64,000 nt of DNA from Chrysoperla carnea (Eukaryota > Arthropoda > Insecta > Neuroptera > Chrysopidae), in the NCBI RefSeq assembly GCF_905475395.1, contig NC_058339.1:20096001-20160000 (forward strand), in the 5' to 3' direction. How positions within the stretch are numbered: the first letter of the stretch is position 1; each line of letters opens with the position of its first letter. The position numbers and the translations under genes are program-made. This document shows, piece after piece, positions 39,001 to 50,172 of the stretch. The notes beneath the pieces are model-generated. The model saw only the letters and a list, made by a program, of their open reading frames with translations. It was not told where the DNA came from and did not search any database.

Positions 39001-41555
39001 TATTTTTTGATAGTCTAACAGGCAGAATAAGGTCGACCTTCATACGGTATGAACAGGTAAGTTAATATAAGTAATTTCAACGATCCGTTAACCAAACAAA
39101 ATGGATATCAGAAGAAAGATAATTTAATAATTGAAAATAGACATGAACACTTTTCGATAAACAAGCTATCATAAGCGTGTATATCCATAAATAAAATTTC
39201 ATTAAAAAATATGATTCATCTGGTTATCAGGTAGGTGAAGCTCGACCTTATAACGTCTCCTAGGTACTATGAGCCTTACAGCAACTAAATTAATGCAAAT
39301 AAGTATCTACGTAGAACGACAAAGCAATATTAGAAATATATTTTGCATTTATACTTTTCTATATTGCACAATTTTGCGGACTTAAACGTGGTGGGTGAAA
39401 AGCAATCTAGAATTATTCAGTTAAATGAAGAGTTAAACATATGAACCTCGAACACATTATTCAACAATATATTTTTTTTAAATTTGTAAACTATACATTA
39501 GCCATTTTGTTAAATATTGCATAAAAATTATTTACAAACGACTTTTTTTTATAGATAATATTACTTTTGTTTTTACTGTACATTCAATTAACGATTTACT
39601 TTTTTTTTTACTGTATATAATGACCGACGAACTAATTTTATTATTATTCTTTTTATACATTTTAATATAGTACGACTAAATTTGTTATATCTAAATGACA
39701 TGGCTGGACAGTATTTTAATGTATATAAACATATTTCTAACATTTCTCAAATTTATATGAGAAATACTATAATACCCATTTAATTACCATTGGATTGTTT
39801 TACTAAATTTAAAATTTATTATTACTTTTATCATGAATTGACAAATTTCACTGATATTTCAATTTAAATTCATAATCGAATAGACTTACCGAGTACATTA
39901 ATTTCAGAAATCATACAGAAAAATAATTGTTAAGGTAGAACGATCAAGCTTCCCAATCAACGGTAACGATAAGTGAGTTCGTTTGGGATAAATAGATTAT
40001 GATGAATTTTCACGAGATTTTAACACTAAGATGTCAGAACCATGATTAAAAAAAATGTAAACTATATTTGTTAGGCTGATTTTTCATTGAATGAAAAGAC
40101 AAAAGATGTATGATATTTGTAATATGATATACATACTTTCCATTTTTACTTTTTCACTAGACTTTGGGAATTTATAAAAACTTAAATCGGATTTTACGCT
40201 TTTGAAAATTTGCACATTCAGATGAGACAAAAACATTTGTACATCACATTTTCTTGATCGAACTACCTAAACCATTATTTACGAAAACAAAAGAATAAAC
40301 TTTTCTATTATTTTATGAAAAAAAACTCCTTAAACTTACTATAAAAAATAAATAATATTTTTCAAAAACATTACACTTTACGATTCATCACTGCATCACA
40401 AGAATAAATTGTTTATGAGATTCTTCTTTTTTTTTTCTTTGTAAAATAATTTTCAGAAATATATTTTGTTTCAGAATTCAAATAACTTACTTAAGAGCCA
40501 TTCATCTACAACAAATGAATTAGGAAGGGATAGAGTGTTTCTAAATAAATGTACAAAATTTCAAGAATAGCATTTCTAGATAACTCTATAACAATTTACT
40601 CATTTTATGCTGTTTCTACAAATTTTTTTTTTCTATTTTAAATACATAGCGGTAAATTTGTCTTTTAATTTAAGGTTGGTTAATGGATTATTAACATAAT
40701 CCATTTTTAAACATTTTCGGATATATTTAGAAACACCTCTATATTAAATAATTACGGAACAACACTATTATCTAATATTAATAACTTATTTCGAGTATAT
40801 TATATTACTTTCCTCTTTAGAAACGAGTATAATTATACTTATATTTCAAAGTTGATAACAATTTATAAAACATATTTTTGAAATAAATCATATTTGTACA
40901 CTCACCACCATAACTTTTAGAACCAAAAAACATTGTCAAAAGGGAAAATTATAAAAATTTTGTTATTATCGAGTCGACAAAAACTTATCACAAAAAATAA
41001 TTTTTTGTAATATTAACTTTTCTCAGAATAATTAAAGAACCACGCATATTTTATATCTCACGATCTCGGTCATTTGCCAAAAATTGATTAGTCTGATCAA
41101 AAATCCATACACTGTGGTAATTTTAAGTAATATTTTAAATTGGGAAGCATTTTTTCACAGCTCAGAAAAGTAATTCTACGGAATATTAATCAAATTAAAA
41201 CATATTTTATAAAAACATCAGACTTCATTTTATCGGAAAGCCCTTTTAATTCATGTTTATGCGTACGATTCTGCATGAGTGCATCTGTGTACGTACGTGA
41301 ATCAATGTCGCTTACATCGAAAACATGCAATAAAATATGCCTGAAAGTTTTCTAAGTCTCGGTAGAATTTTAACAAATCGCAAAAGATCCTATCTTCACA
41401 TCAAAACATCTGGAAATATATTAATTTTTAATTTCTACCCGTTAGACTTTTTGATCAGAGTCATATAAAACAGTACAATTTTAGGCAAATTGATCGATAC
41501 CACTGTCTTTGTCGTTTTATAACTGTGTTGATCAATGAACTCTAACCATAAATAA
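36011..41555. other. Gene-free interval downstream of RN-tre
   Basis: Mostly AT-rich. A slightly more complex stretch at 36,860-37,330 includes GAAGCTTGACGCTGG and TTAGGCGTCAACTAACGC, a loose inverted pair, possibly a transposon relic. No exon is recognised. Confidence 0.4.
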
Positions 41556-42100
41556 CTATTTCAAATCAATTTCTGGGCTATCAATTCTAAAATGTTTAAT
41601 TTGATTATGTTCAACAAGTGGAGTTTGTAGATCATCCTGTGTAGTATCAATTCGTATCCTAATACGATTATCATCTGTAGTATTAAGAGTTTTTGGTGGT
41701 GATCTCGTTATAATTATATCACCATTTTGTGGCGATGCAGTTGGTGTGATATTATTATCTAATGGTGACGTATAAGGAACATATATCCTAAGAATATCTG
41801 GACTAGGTGCATATGATGGACCTGGTGTTGCACGTGGTGTGGAATGTGTTGATGGAACTCGCTGTATACTACCAGTAGCGCCACCATCAAAACTTGTTGC
41901 TCCAGTAGACCCATCGGACATGTTACTATGTGAATCTAAACTATTTTCATGTGCATGAGATCGGGTTGCCGCTGAGAATACAGATAAATCTGCTGTAGAT
42001 GTAACACTTGTGTCTGCCAACGAACGTCGTGAACTGCCATGATGACAGTCTAGGAGCGAACTGGTGTCGTCCATGCTTGGATCAAATGAAAATTTGGATC
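41556..42100 (-). CDS. Candidate long terminal exon of RN-tre (Ser/Thr-rich tail)
   Basis: Acceptor TTCTTTATAG, then two bases of a split codon, SKFSFDPSMDDTSSLL and about 165 further residues to a stop. The exon is low-complexity and Ser/Thr/Asp/Pro-rich, with SSRRSLADTSVTSTADLSVF, STHSTPRATPGPSYAPSPD and IRIRIDTTQDDLQTPLVEHN. This is typical of the disordered, proline- and phosphosite-rich tails of RN-tre/USP6NL proteins. Codon use and the absence of stops over 545 bases make it clearly coding. It lies on the same strand as the TBC exons, with no other gene start visible between them. The entry phase equals that of the exon at 44,381, which fits two alternative 3' ends. An internal ATG (42,072-42,074) exists, so a separate gene start cannot be fully excluded. 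Confidence 0.75.
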
Positions 42101-42282
42101 CTATAAAGAAATTTTTATGTGGACATGGATTTTACTCTTTCAGCTACGATTATAATTGTGTATATTTTGAAAGCAGTGCTAAAATGTATCTAGATAACTA
42201 ATTATTTCTCGGTGAATCGTGAACTAGTACCTATCATAAAATTTCAAATTCGCCTCAATGTCTAGATCAATTTTTTAAAATT

Positions 42283-42330
42283 ATAAATACGTATTTCGAC
42301 TACAATGCAGTCATCATCAGTATGAAATAG
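42283..42330 (-). ncRNA. Hammerhead-ribozyme-like motif of a Penelope-type retroelement relic
   Basis: On the minus strand: CTGATGA, then T and a stem GACT-GCATTGT-AGTC, then GAAA, then the self-complementary TACGTA. This is the core order of minimal type I hammerhead ribozymes (CUGAUGA, stem II, GAAA, very short stem III) known from Penelope-like elements. A convincing stem I is not visible, so the copy may be inactive. No reverse transcriptase is present nearby. Confidence 0.55.
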
Positions 42331-44133
42331 CTAATTCATTCAAATAATTAAATAATTTCACCTAAAACAACTTTTAAAATTTGAGAAACAAGAGTTAACA
42401 TATAGAATAAACGTATATGATGGAATGTCTTTATCTAAATACATTTTACAAGTATGTATGACAGCACTGTTTAAAAGATATTCAAACATTCTTCTTATTA
42501 ATTTGTTTTTAAACAGAAAATGAATTAAATACATTTTTAGGTAACAAAAAGATCAAATAATCCCATATACCATTATATTGTAAATTAATTATTAGGATGC
42601 AAATCAATTTTTTTTAAATTTTATTCCAAATAAAATAAATAAGGGGATGCAAAATCATCTAAACTAAAATTGTAATGATAAATGTGCAACATTGTCTATA
42701 ACTATAATACAATCAGGTTAAAAAATTCGGAAATAATGCTGGAAATTTGTTTTGATCATTTTAATTTTCATGTCTCATTAATCATACTAATTTTAAGTCT
42801 ATCCTTGCGAGCAATGTCTTAAAAGATAAAAAGATCAAAAACATTTTTAGCATTCAACAACTCATCGATCGCACAGTGTATAAGTGTATAAATGATTAAA
42901 CACAGATTTGTTTATCATTTGAATTATTTAAATTGAAGGATCTTGTTAAAAAAAAGAAAAAGAAAGTTTAATATTCTTTACAACTTCGGTTTTTTAAGAA
43001 ACGGTACTGACATATTATTACTGTATACCAATTATTCATGCATACCGAAAATTAAAGCAGTTTTCATTATTAAACAAATAATCTTAGTTGAGCCCAAATG
43101 CTTTACAGTCAAGTAAACAAACATCAATAAAAGGGATGTAGGCTAATTAATTCACTCTATACATTTTGAATTACGTAGTCTTTTAACAAATATGTGAGTT
43201 TAAAAATGATGCACTTTGGATTCTGGATGTTAAATGATTCAAACAGTATATTCAGTAATTCACAGTTAGTTAGCTCTAATTATTTCAAAGGAGTTTTAAA
43301 AAGTTAATAAAGAAAAAGTTATTAAAAAGATACTGTAGCGTTATTTTAAATATCAAACCTCCATAATAAAATTTTCATTGAGAAAATGAAGTTTCTTTTT
43401 TTTAAAAATGAGGTAAATAATCATTTTTAAACTCACATCATTAAAAACTTGGCGGAATTCAAAATGTACATTACTTGATTGATTAGTATCGTATGTAATT
43501 TATACGTCACAGCTAATTAACTTAATTAGTAATTAAATTAACAGCCTTTTTACTAAAGCGACGCCATTCAACTGGGAGCTTGAACGATATTCAGCTATTC
43601 AATCAAACAGCAAGGCAAACGACATGAATCGATAACGTTTATCTACTTTCTTTTCCGACTGAGACATATATATTAAATTTGAAATCAATCAGAATTGTTT
43701 ATTAGGGGTATTGTCTCTATTTCAGTCCCTCCAGAATTCGACATTTTTCGTCAATTCTACCATATTGAAAATTTTAAACTATCTACATTTAAAAAAAAAG
43801 TACAATTAAAATAGTATCAACGGGTTTGGAAATAAAAGATTTTCTACATTCTCTGGCTCTACCATATACATAATATTCAATTAAAATGTGATAATTAGCT
43901 TCTTTTTTACGAATCGAACGCCCTGTGTCGGTTCCGTTTCCATAAAATCAAAATTAAGCGAAACAAGAAGGGAGCTTAAAATTATAAAAAAATATACATA
44001 TATTTAAAGATTTACATGCAATTTACAAAAGCATACTTCTATTATCACAATAAAATTAAAGTATGAGATTAATAAACATTAAAGTTAAAACTAAAAATAA
44101 TTATTTGTGATTTTCCTAAATTCTACGATGTTT
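42331..44133. other. Presumed RN-tre intron or inter-exon DNA
   Basis: No coding segment is recognised between the two candidate last exons. AT-rich. Confidence 0.4.
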
Positions 44134-44381
44134 TTATAATTCTCTAGGATCATTCAACATATTGTGTGCACTAGGATTTCTATGTAGTGTCAAATGATAC
44201 GTTTCAGAAGAAGGTGGTGGACGCATGCTATGTTTAAATATTGTAAACTCTACTTTTTCACTGCTTGTATAACCATTTGACATCCTCTGATGGTTGCAAA
44301 AAGGTAATGTTTGATACTTGTAATTAGATGTTGAAGAATGTAATAAATCTTCAAGAGATACTTTTGAAAGGCTTTTAACAT
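44134..44381 (-). CDS. Candidate terminal exon of RN-tre (shorter C terminus)
   Basis: The minus-strand acceptor TTTATACAG opens an exon with two bases of a split codon, then 81 sense codons and TAA. It reads VKSLSKVSLEDLLHSSTSNY, then KYQTLPFCNHQRM and so on, ending HNMLNDPREL. The composition (Ser, His, Pro, few Lys/Asn/Ile runs) is unlike random reading of this AT-rich DNA. It lies in the same strand and interval as the TBC-domain gene and has the same entry phase as the exon at 42,100. I infer an alternative last exon of the same gene. An internal donor (for example A|GTGCAC in the codons for NPSAH, also phase 1) could instead make it an internal exon joined to 42,100. No domain is recognised. 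Confidence 0.55.
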
Positions 44382-44577
44382 CTGTATAAATATTAAAACA
44401 AAATATAAGTTATTTATTAGAAATAATAATTGTCTAATACTCAAAAAGGCAACCCATAAGAATGGGTATTCAATCATTTGAAATTGCACCAATTTTCAAA
44501 ACATCCAAATTTCTCAATAAAATCATTTTATCTGAAGTGAAAGTTCTTTATAGGTAAGTAGTTTCAGTCAGGTAAAC

Positions 44578-44623
44578 CTTTTCCATCGGGTCCCATAAAA
44601 ATCAACTGACGAGGAGTCGATTC
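44578..44623 (-). CDS. Candidate 46-base internal exon of RN-tre
   Basis: After the acceptor GACTCAG on the minus strand, one frame reads ESTPRQLIFMGPDGKG and reaches a donor AAAAG|GTTTAC in phase 1. That is exactly the phase needed by both candidate last exons at 44,381 and 42,100, each of which starts with two bases of a split codon. The peptide looks protein-like in otherwise AT-rich DNA. Against this, the acceptor is phase 0, whereas the best donor of exon 3 is phase 2, so a further exon or a different donor would be required. If not spliced, the same frame ends three codons later at a stop. I cannot place the peptide in a named domain. Confidence 0.4.
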
Positions 44624-47038
44624 CTGAGTCAAATATCATTTTTCCTCAACTATTTTATACTAAAGAAGGTAAATAACGATAACAAGTCAACAGCAGCCAA
44701 TAACCATGCGTTTCAGACCGATTTTGTTCCTTATAAGAAAGTCTGTCTACCTGATAAGAATGCATAGCACACTATTTTTCTGTTTAAAATGAAGGAGGTT
44801 GTATAAAAGAAGTTTCACTTCAAGTACTTAATTTGATGTTTAACACTTTAATTAAAAACCCTGGAACCTTCACTTCCCACCCCTTTAGATTGAAATTAAA
44901 GATTATCCATCACCTTTTTAAATAAAGCTAGAAAGTGGAATAAAAGTGGTGTTAGTAAAAAAAACATATTTTTGTTAATAGAAAAATAAATGCATTAAAT
45001 ATGTTTTGTGAAAAATCATGTATTTGTGTATTGATTTTTTTGCAAATAATAAAATATATAATTTTTATTTCTTAAGTTGTTCATCACTTCAATTAATTAA
45101 GTAAAAATAATTTTAAATACCGAAATAATACTTAGATTGACAAATCCTTTTAAAAATGTGCCAACTGTTATTTGAAAAGATGCAAATGGAATGTAAACAA
45201 TACTGTTGAAATAAATTTGTAATAAAATACTTTGTGATTTCTTTGAATATTCACATTCACATTATGTTTGTATAGTACAATTACTTAGTGATTTCTCTTC
45301 GAACTAATTCTATGCAAATTTTATATATTTAGATAAAATGAGCCAAATATGAAATTTTAAATAAAAAGGATTCAAAATGCTTTTCCGTTGGGGTGAATCT
45401 TAATGGAAGACTTAAACATTATTGTTATTAATACTGCCGTGTTGTAGCGACTTTTAAGAAAATCTCGTTTTCAGCTGTTTTAATTGTTTCAAGTAAATTA
45501 CTCAAGGGGGCGGAGAAAAATAAAATAACAAAAAATAATTTCTGAAGAAAATATTTTTTAGGAGCATCGTTGCCGAAGATACAATTGTTTTCAGGTGCAT
45601 TTGAAAGTAACTCTGAAGATATGACGCTCTAATATGGTCCTCATTCTAGTTTAAAAATTCCTGTGTACCATAAACTAAATATATCCAAGCTTTTTGTCTC
45701 GTAGACCACTTGGCAATTTTTGACCAATTTGGGAACCACTATAATAGAGGCTAGGCAAACCAACCTTGAGCTTTATTTTGCTGAAATGTAATTTTGCACA
45801 CTATTAGTAGACAACCTAAGACTAAAAATTACTCTAAAGAAGTGATGTCACAATTGTAACCTTTGGTTGTCTACCTAAAAATAACTTTTTCACAAATAGC
45901 TTGAAAACTATATTTTAGCTGAAAATAAATTCAATGCAAAGTTTCAGTTTTTTACAAATTTTGGATTTTTTCTACGATAAAAATGTTCTAAGATATACTA
46001 CTTTTAAGCGAGTACTATTTTCATTTTGTGCAGTTTTGTGCAATAACTCGAAAATCTTACATATAGCCGCTATAGAATTAGTTTTAAAAGATTGAATACT
46101 TTTGGACACCAAGTGATCGTATTAATAAATTTATAAACAGAGTTTAAGATAATACAATTATTAAAGTGACGAAATTAAAATCACATCATTGATTAAAATA
46201 ATTAAAAATATAAAAATATTACGCCTAAAGAAACAAATAAAAATTTGTTTATGAATGCAAAAGTAAAATTAAAATAAGGGGTAGCAAATTTCGTCTAAAA
46301 AAATAACTTAAAATTTTAACTATAAATATTGCACCGAAATAATTAAATTAATCCCATTAGAATTGTAAAAACAAAAAATTAACCTAACTGAGTATTTCTA
46401 ACAAAAAAATTTCAGGCGTAAGTCCGATAAGAGACGCGACACCTATAACCCTTTTTCATCACTCAAATATCCTTCACCACACTAATTATGTAACAGTTAT
46501 TATACAAATAATAATCCTATTGAAATCACGCCGTTCAAAGTTCGACTTACACCTGATCAAGGTTTATTAATTTCCAAAATTTAAGAAATTTTTGTACCTT
46601 GAATATGGTTAACTGTACAGTGTACATATAACTTTACTTATTTCTAATGGTATGATTCACTTTTGAATAGTTTGGCACCTTTGAATATTTTTCTGATTAG
46701 TAATACAATGGATATATTTTACTATGTGAAATTTAGTTTTCTTTACTCTTTAAACAACAAAGGCATATTATCAAAAAAATATACTTCATGTCATCAAGGT
46801 ATATTGCGAAATATAATCTCGCCATCTGTGAGTGAATGATACGAAGTTATCAGCAATCTTAGTCGATAATGTTGGTGTACAGATAGACACATTTATATGA
46901 ATGTGTTGGTAAAAATAAATAGAACGTGAGACACCACGGTTTTAAAAAAAATGATGAATACATACTTGAAAATTCGTGAGTGGCTTCCTTTTGACAAAAC
47001 TATCAAATTTCCTTCTACGATTTTTTTCGAAAAGGCTG
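44624..47038. other. Presumed RN-tre intron, AT-rich
   Basis: No coding segment or repeat with definable ends. One or more small exons joining exon 3 to the downstream exons could be hidden here or in 47.2-50.1 kb, because the phases of the visible pieces do not all match. Confidence 0.35.
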
Positions 47039-47178
47039 CGTTTTCAAATGAGCATGATGACGTCATATTTGAGTTATAGTTTTGAAAAAACGCAACAGGG
47101 AATTTGTTTGGAAAAGGCTTCGTTTTCAAATGAGCATGATGACGTCATATTTGAGTTATAGTTTTGAAAAAACGCAGC
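47039..47178 (+). repeat. Tandem repeat, 82-bp unit, about 1.7 copies, with CRE palindrome
   Basis: CGTTTTCAAATGAGCATGAT begins at 47,039 and 47,121. Each unit contains GATGACGTCATATTTGAGTT and TTTGAAAAAACGCA. TGACGTCA is the canonical cAMP-response-element palindrome, so each unit carries one perfect site; whether it is bound is unknown. Reading frames here are a by-product. Confidence 0.85.
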
Positions 47179-48165
47179 AGGGAATTTGTTGGATACTATG
47201 GCTACTTGATAACATTAGTAATTATTAAACATAATTCAGCAAAAATGAACTATGTACGTACTTAAAAACAAAGTACTTAAGTACAGCATGTTCGAGGTGG
47301 TATACAAGCTCATCGGTGAAGTATTTTTCCGAGAGGCATTTTTATATTAAGCAATACCTTTATTAGTTGAAGTTATTAGAAAGAAACATATCTATTCACT
47401 GGAAAAACATATAACGAGTTGAAGAAAAGTAAATTTCATATAGCCATCAATCGACGATAGAGAAAATTTAAAATTTAGTTCGTTTGTAAAGGTTATAATT
47501 TTATTTGTTATAAATTTCAAATTATATATTTACATATTATTTAAGGAAACCCAAAATTAAACCGAATATTAGATGAATGTTGGATGAATTTATATGTATG
47601 TTTCATTTTTATATGGCCCACGCCAATTGTTTGTGTGTGTTGTGTTATGGTTTTCTTTTCAATAATCTTAGTTTTTTGTGCGCACAATTGTATGAATTAA
47701 ATATCTAAATTTAATGCATGGATTTGCATTTAAATAATTTTAAGAGTTTTTTTAACATTTACAATTATAAAAATATGGTGCTATAGTTTATTTTTTACAT
47801 CAAAATTCCATAGTTCCTTACGAATTTAAAAAAAATTATATTTGATACTTTGTTTAATAAACACAATACAATGCAAACAAATTCTCTTAATGTTTAAGAG
47901 TAGTCATTGAAATATTAATTATTGTTGTATTAGTTGTTGAAATATTATTTCATTCTTTTATTCTTAAGAGTAATTACTACTTACTACTACTTAAAAAGTT
48001 TTAAATTACGAATGTAGTTGTACGTCTCATGATTTTATCAAGTTCAAATGTACAAAATAAACTATATTCAATAATTTAAATTAGCAATACATATTTTATG
48101 TAGTTACTATTAAAATTTTTATTGACGTAAAATCATTATTTGATTGCCGTGGAACTTTTGGTCTT

Positions 48166-48311
48166 GGGTACTTTTATTTTTCGAAAATCCTGGTAATTTT
48201 CTCAATTTTTATTGTTTACACCCAGGTACTTTTTGTTATTCCACTGTACCTGGATGTAAACAATGAAAATTGAGAAAATTGAAAGGATTTTCGAAAAATA
48301 AAAGTACCCAT
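48166..48311. repeat. Near-perfect long hairpin, arms about 65 bp
   Basis: The left arm (GGGTACTTTTATTTTTCGAA, AATCCT..., TTTTCTCAATTTTTATTGTT, TACACCCAGGTAC) is mirrored by the right arm (GTACCTGGATGTAAACAATG, AAAATTGAGAAAATT, AGGATTTTCGAAAAATAAAA, GTACCC). The loop is about 13 bases, TTTTTGTTATTCC. It is far longer than chance. It could be a foldback element or a source of hairpin small RNA. It lies in the presumed long intron of RN-tre. Confidence 0.88.
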
Positions 48312-49517
48312 GCCAGGTAGAATATGAATACCTATAACATATCCAAATTTATAGAGTAAGAGTATAATCGCAGAGTTTAAAATTCAATTGTAACTTTAAC
48401 ATTCTTATCTGGATAACTGCTTAAATAAATTTTTCCCACCAATGAATATTTAAGAGAATTCTTAAAAAAATTATAAAGTTTCATACCAATCAAAGAATGA
48501 TTTCACGCCAATCAAAAATGTATATAGAACAGTCTTATAGTCATAAATGACGCATTCTGAGCAACATTTGGTTACTACCTTGTTACGATACAAAGGTGTA
48601 CTTTTAAAAGGTATTATTCTATTTTGCATTCAATATCACTGTATGTAAAATATAAAATAGAATACTACTTGTTTTTTAAGATACGCCTTTTTGTTCCTAC
48701 ATTGCCATTGGCTCAGGTCACTGTTGTACTGATATCAAATATGAGTCTACATCAGTTAGAGCAAATTTAAACATATGTAAAACCAACTTAAAATATTGAA
48801 AGCAAATCCATATTTAATAATAATTACAGACTCTTTTCATAACAAAAATTTTTCTATCACGATTATCGAATATAAATTTTTGATACTGACATAATTCATA
48901 CAAATTTATTTAAACTAACGAAATCCTACTGTACAAATTAAATTGACGAGATTCTAGAATATACACACGTGTTCTGCATCTATCTAACAAGCATAATAGC
49001 ACCGTCTATTTCAATATTATAGAGTTGGAAAAATATTAGTCTTTGAAAAACTTATAAAAGTATAAACATTGAAAAGTTAGAAATTAGTCACATAATAATT
49101 AGCTTATGGCATAAAAAATTATTTATCAGCTATATTTGATATTACGTATACAAAATTTAAAATACTCATTGACTCATAATGTGGGAATTTTGATAACGGA
49201 GTTATCAATTTGCGTTTGTTCTACGCACATGATCAAATTAGACAGAAGAAATCAAAGAAGTGAAGTGAACATGATATAAAATACTAAGCAAATTTAAGGA
49301 ACTGAAACCTGCTCAAACGGTGGGATAAACTAATTTTTATAATGATGTCGAAATAATCAACATAGATTATTAAAAAGTCAAAGAAACTTATAATCAAACG
49401 GTGGGATAAAAAATCAATTTTCACAATTGTTTTAAAATACTTTTCATTCTGATATGGAAGACTATAATTATATTATTATAATTATTATAATGATTATTAT
49501 TAAACTATTTTATTATA

Positions 49518-49721
49518 CAGGGTTACTACAAAAGATTAACCATATTTTGAAGTGTTAAAATTGCAAAAAGGTATTTGTTTGTACCAATATTGTAACGAAA
49601 CAGTATATTTTCCAGTTTTATTTACGTTATTGCATTGAGTGTCTGTATGATTGTGTAATAACGTGAACAAAACTTAAAGATATGCTCTTTTCATTAACGT
49701 TAACCATTTGTAGTAGCCCTG
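49518..49721. mobile_element. TA-flanked MITE, 204 bp
   Basis: The left end CAGGGTTACTACAAAAGATT and the inverted right end CAGGGCTACTACAAATGGTT are terminal inverted repeats flanked by TA on both sides, consistent with a Tc1/mariner-type element. It is noncoding. It lies in the presumed RN-tre intron, about 450 bases downstream of exon 3. Confidence 0.88.
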
Positions 49722-50172
49722 TATTACTATTTTTAATTAAGAAACGTAATCGTGTTTCTATTATACACTAAACATTAATTTTAGCGTAAAGGGGGCAAAA
49801 TTTCATTAATACTACAGTACTTAAACATAGGCTTATAATTAACCAATTAAATATATGGCAGCTCCTCTCACGATACACTCAAGATTATTTCCATACTGAA
49901 GATTGTTAAATAAAGTTTGTTAAAGATTCAATGGTAAAATATGGCAAAATATGAAATAATTATTTGAGAGTCTATACAGAACCTAGAGCTATGTTCGGGG
50001 AACAATTTATAGAAAGAGAGTCAATAGACAAACCTTTCCACAGTGTTAGCGTTTCTGTTAAGTTAGCATTACGAACTCTATAATATGAAATAGTACCGTA
50101 TTAAAAATAAATAATAAACACACCTACAAAAATAAATTCTATAACCGTGTGCATTCAATATCACTATCATAC

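Noticed and set aside
44627-44660. Extension of the 46-base exon upstream as MIFDSGIDSSSVDFYG
   Set aside because: That frame has an in-frame stop immediately upstream and no acceptor that enters it in phase; the alternative frame ESTPRQLIFMGPDGKG fits the splice phases.
46893-47161. Small genes on both strands
   Set aside because: Frames arise from the 82-bp tandem repeat.
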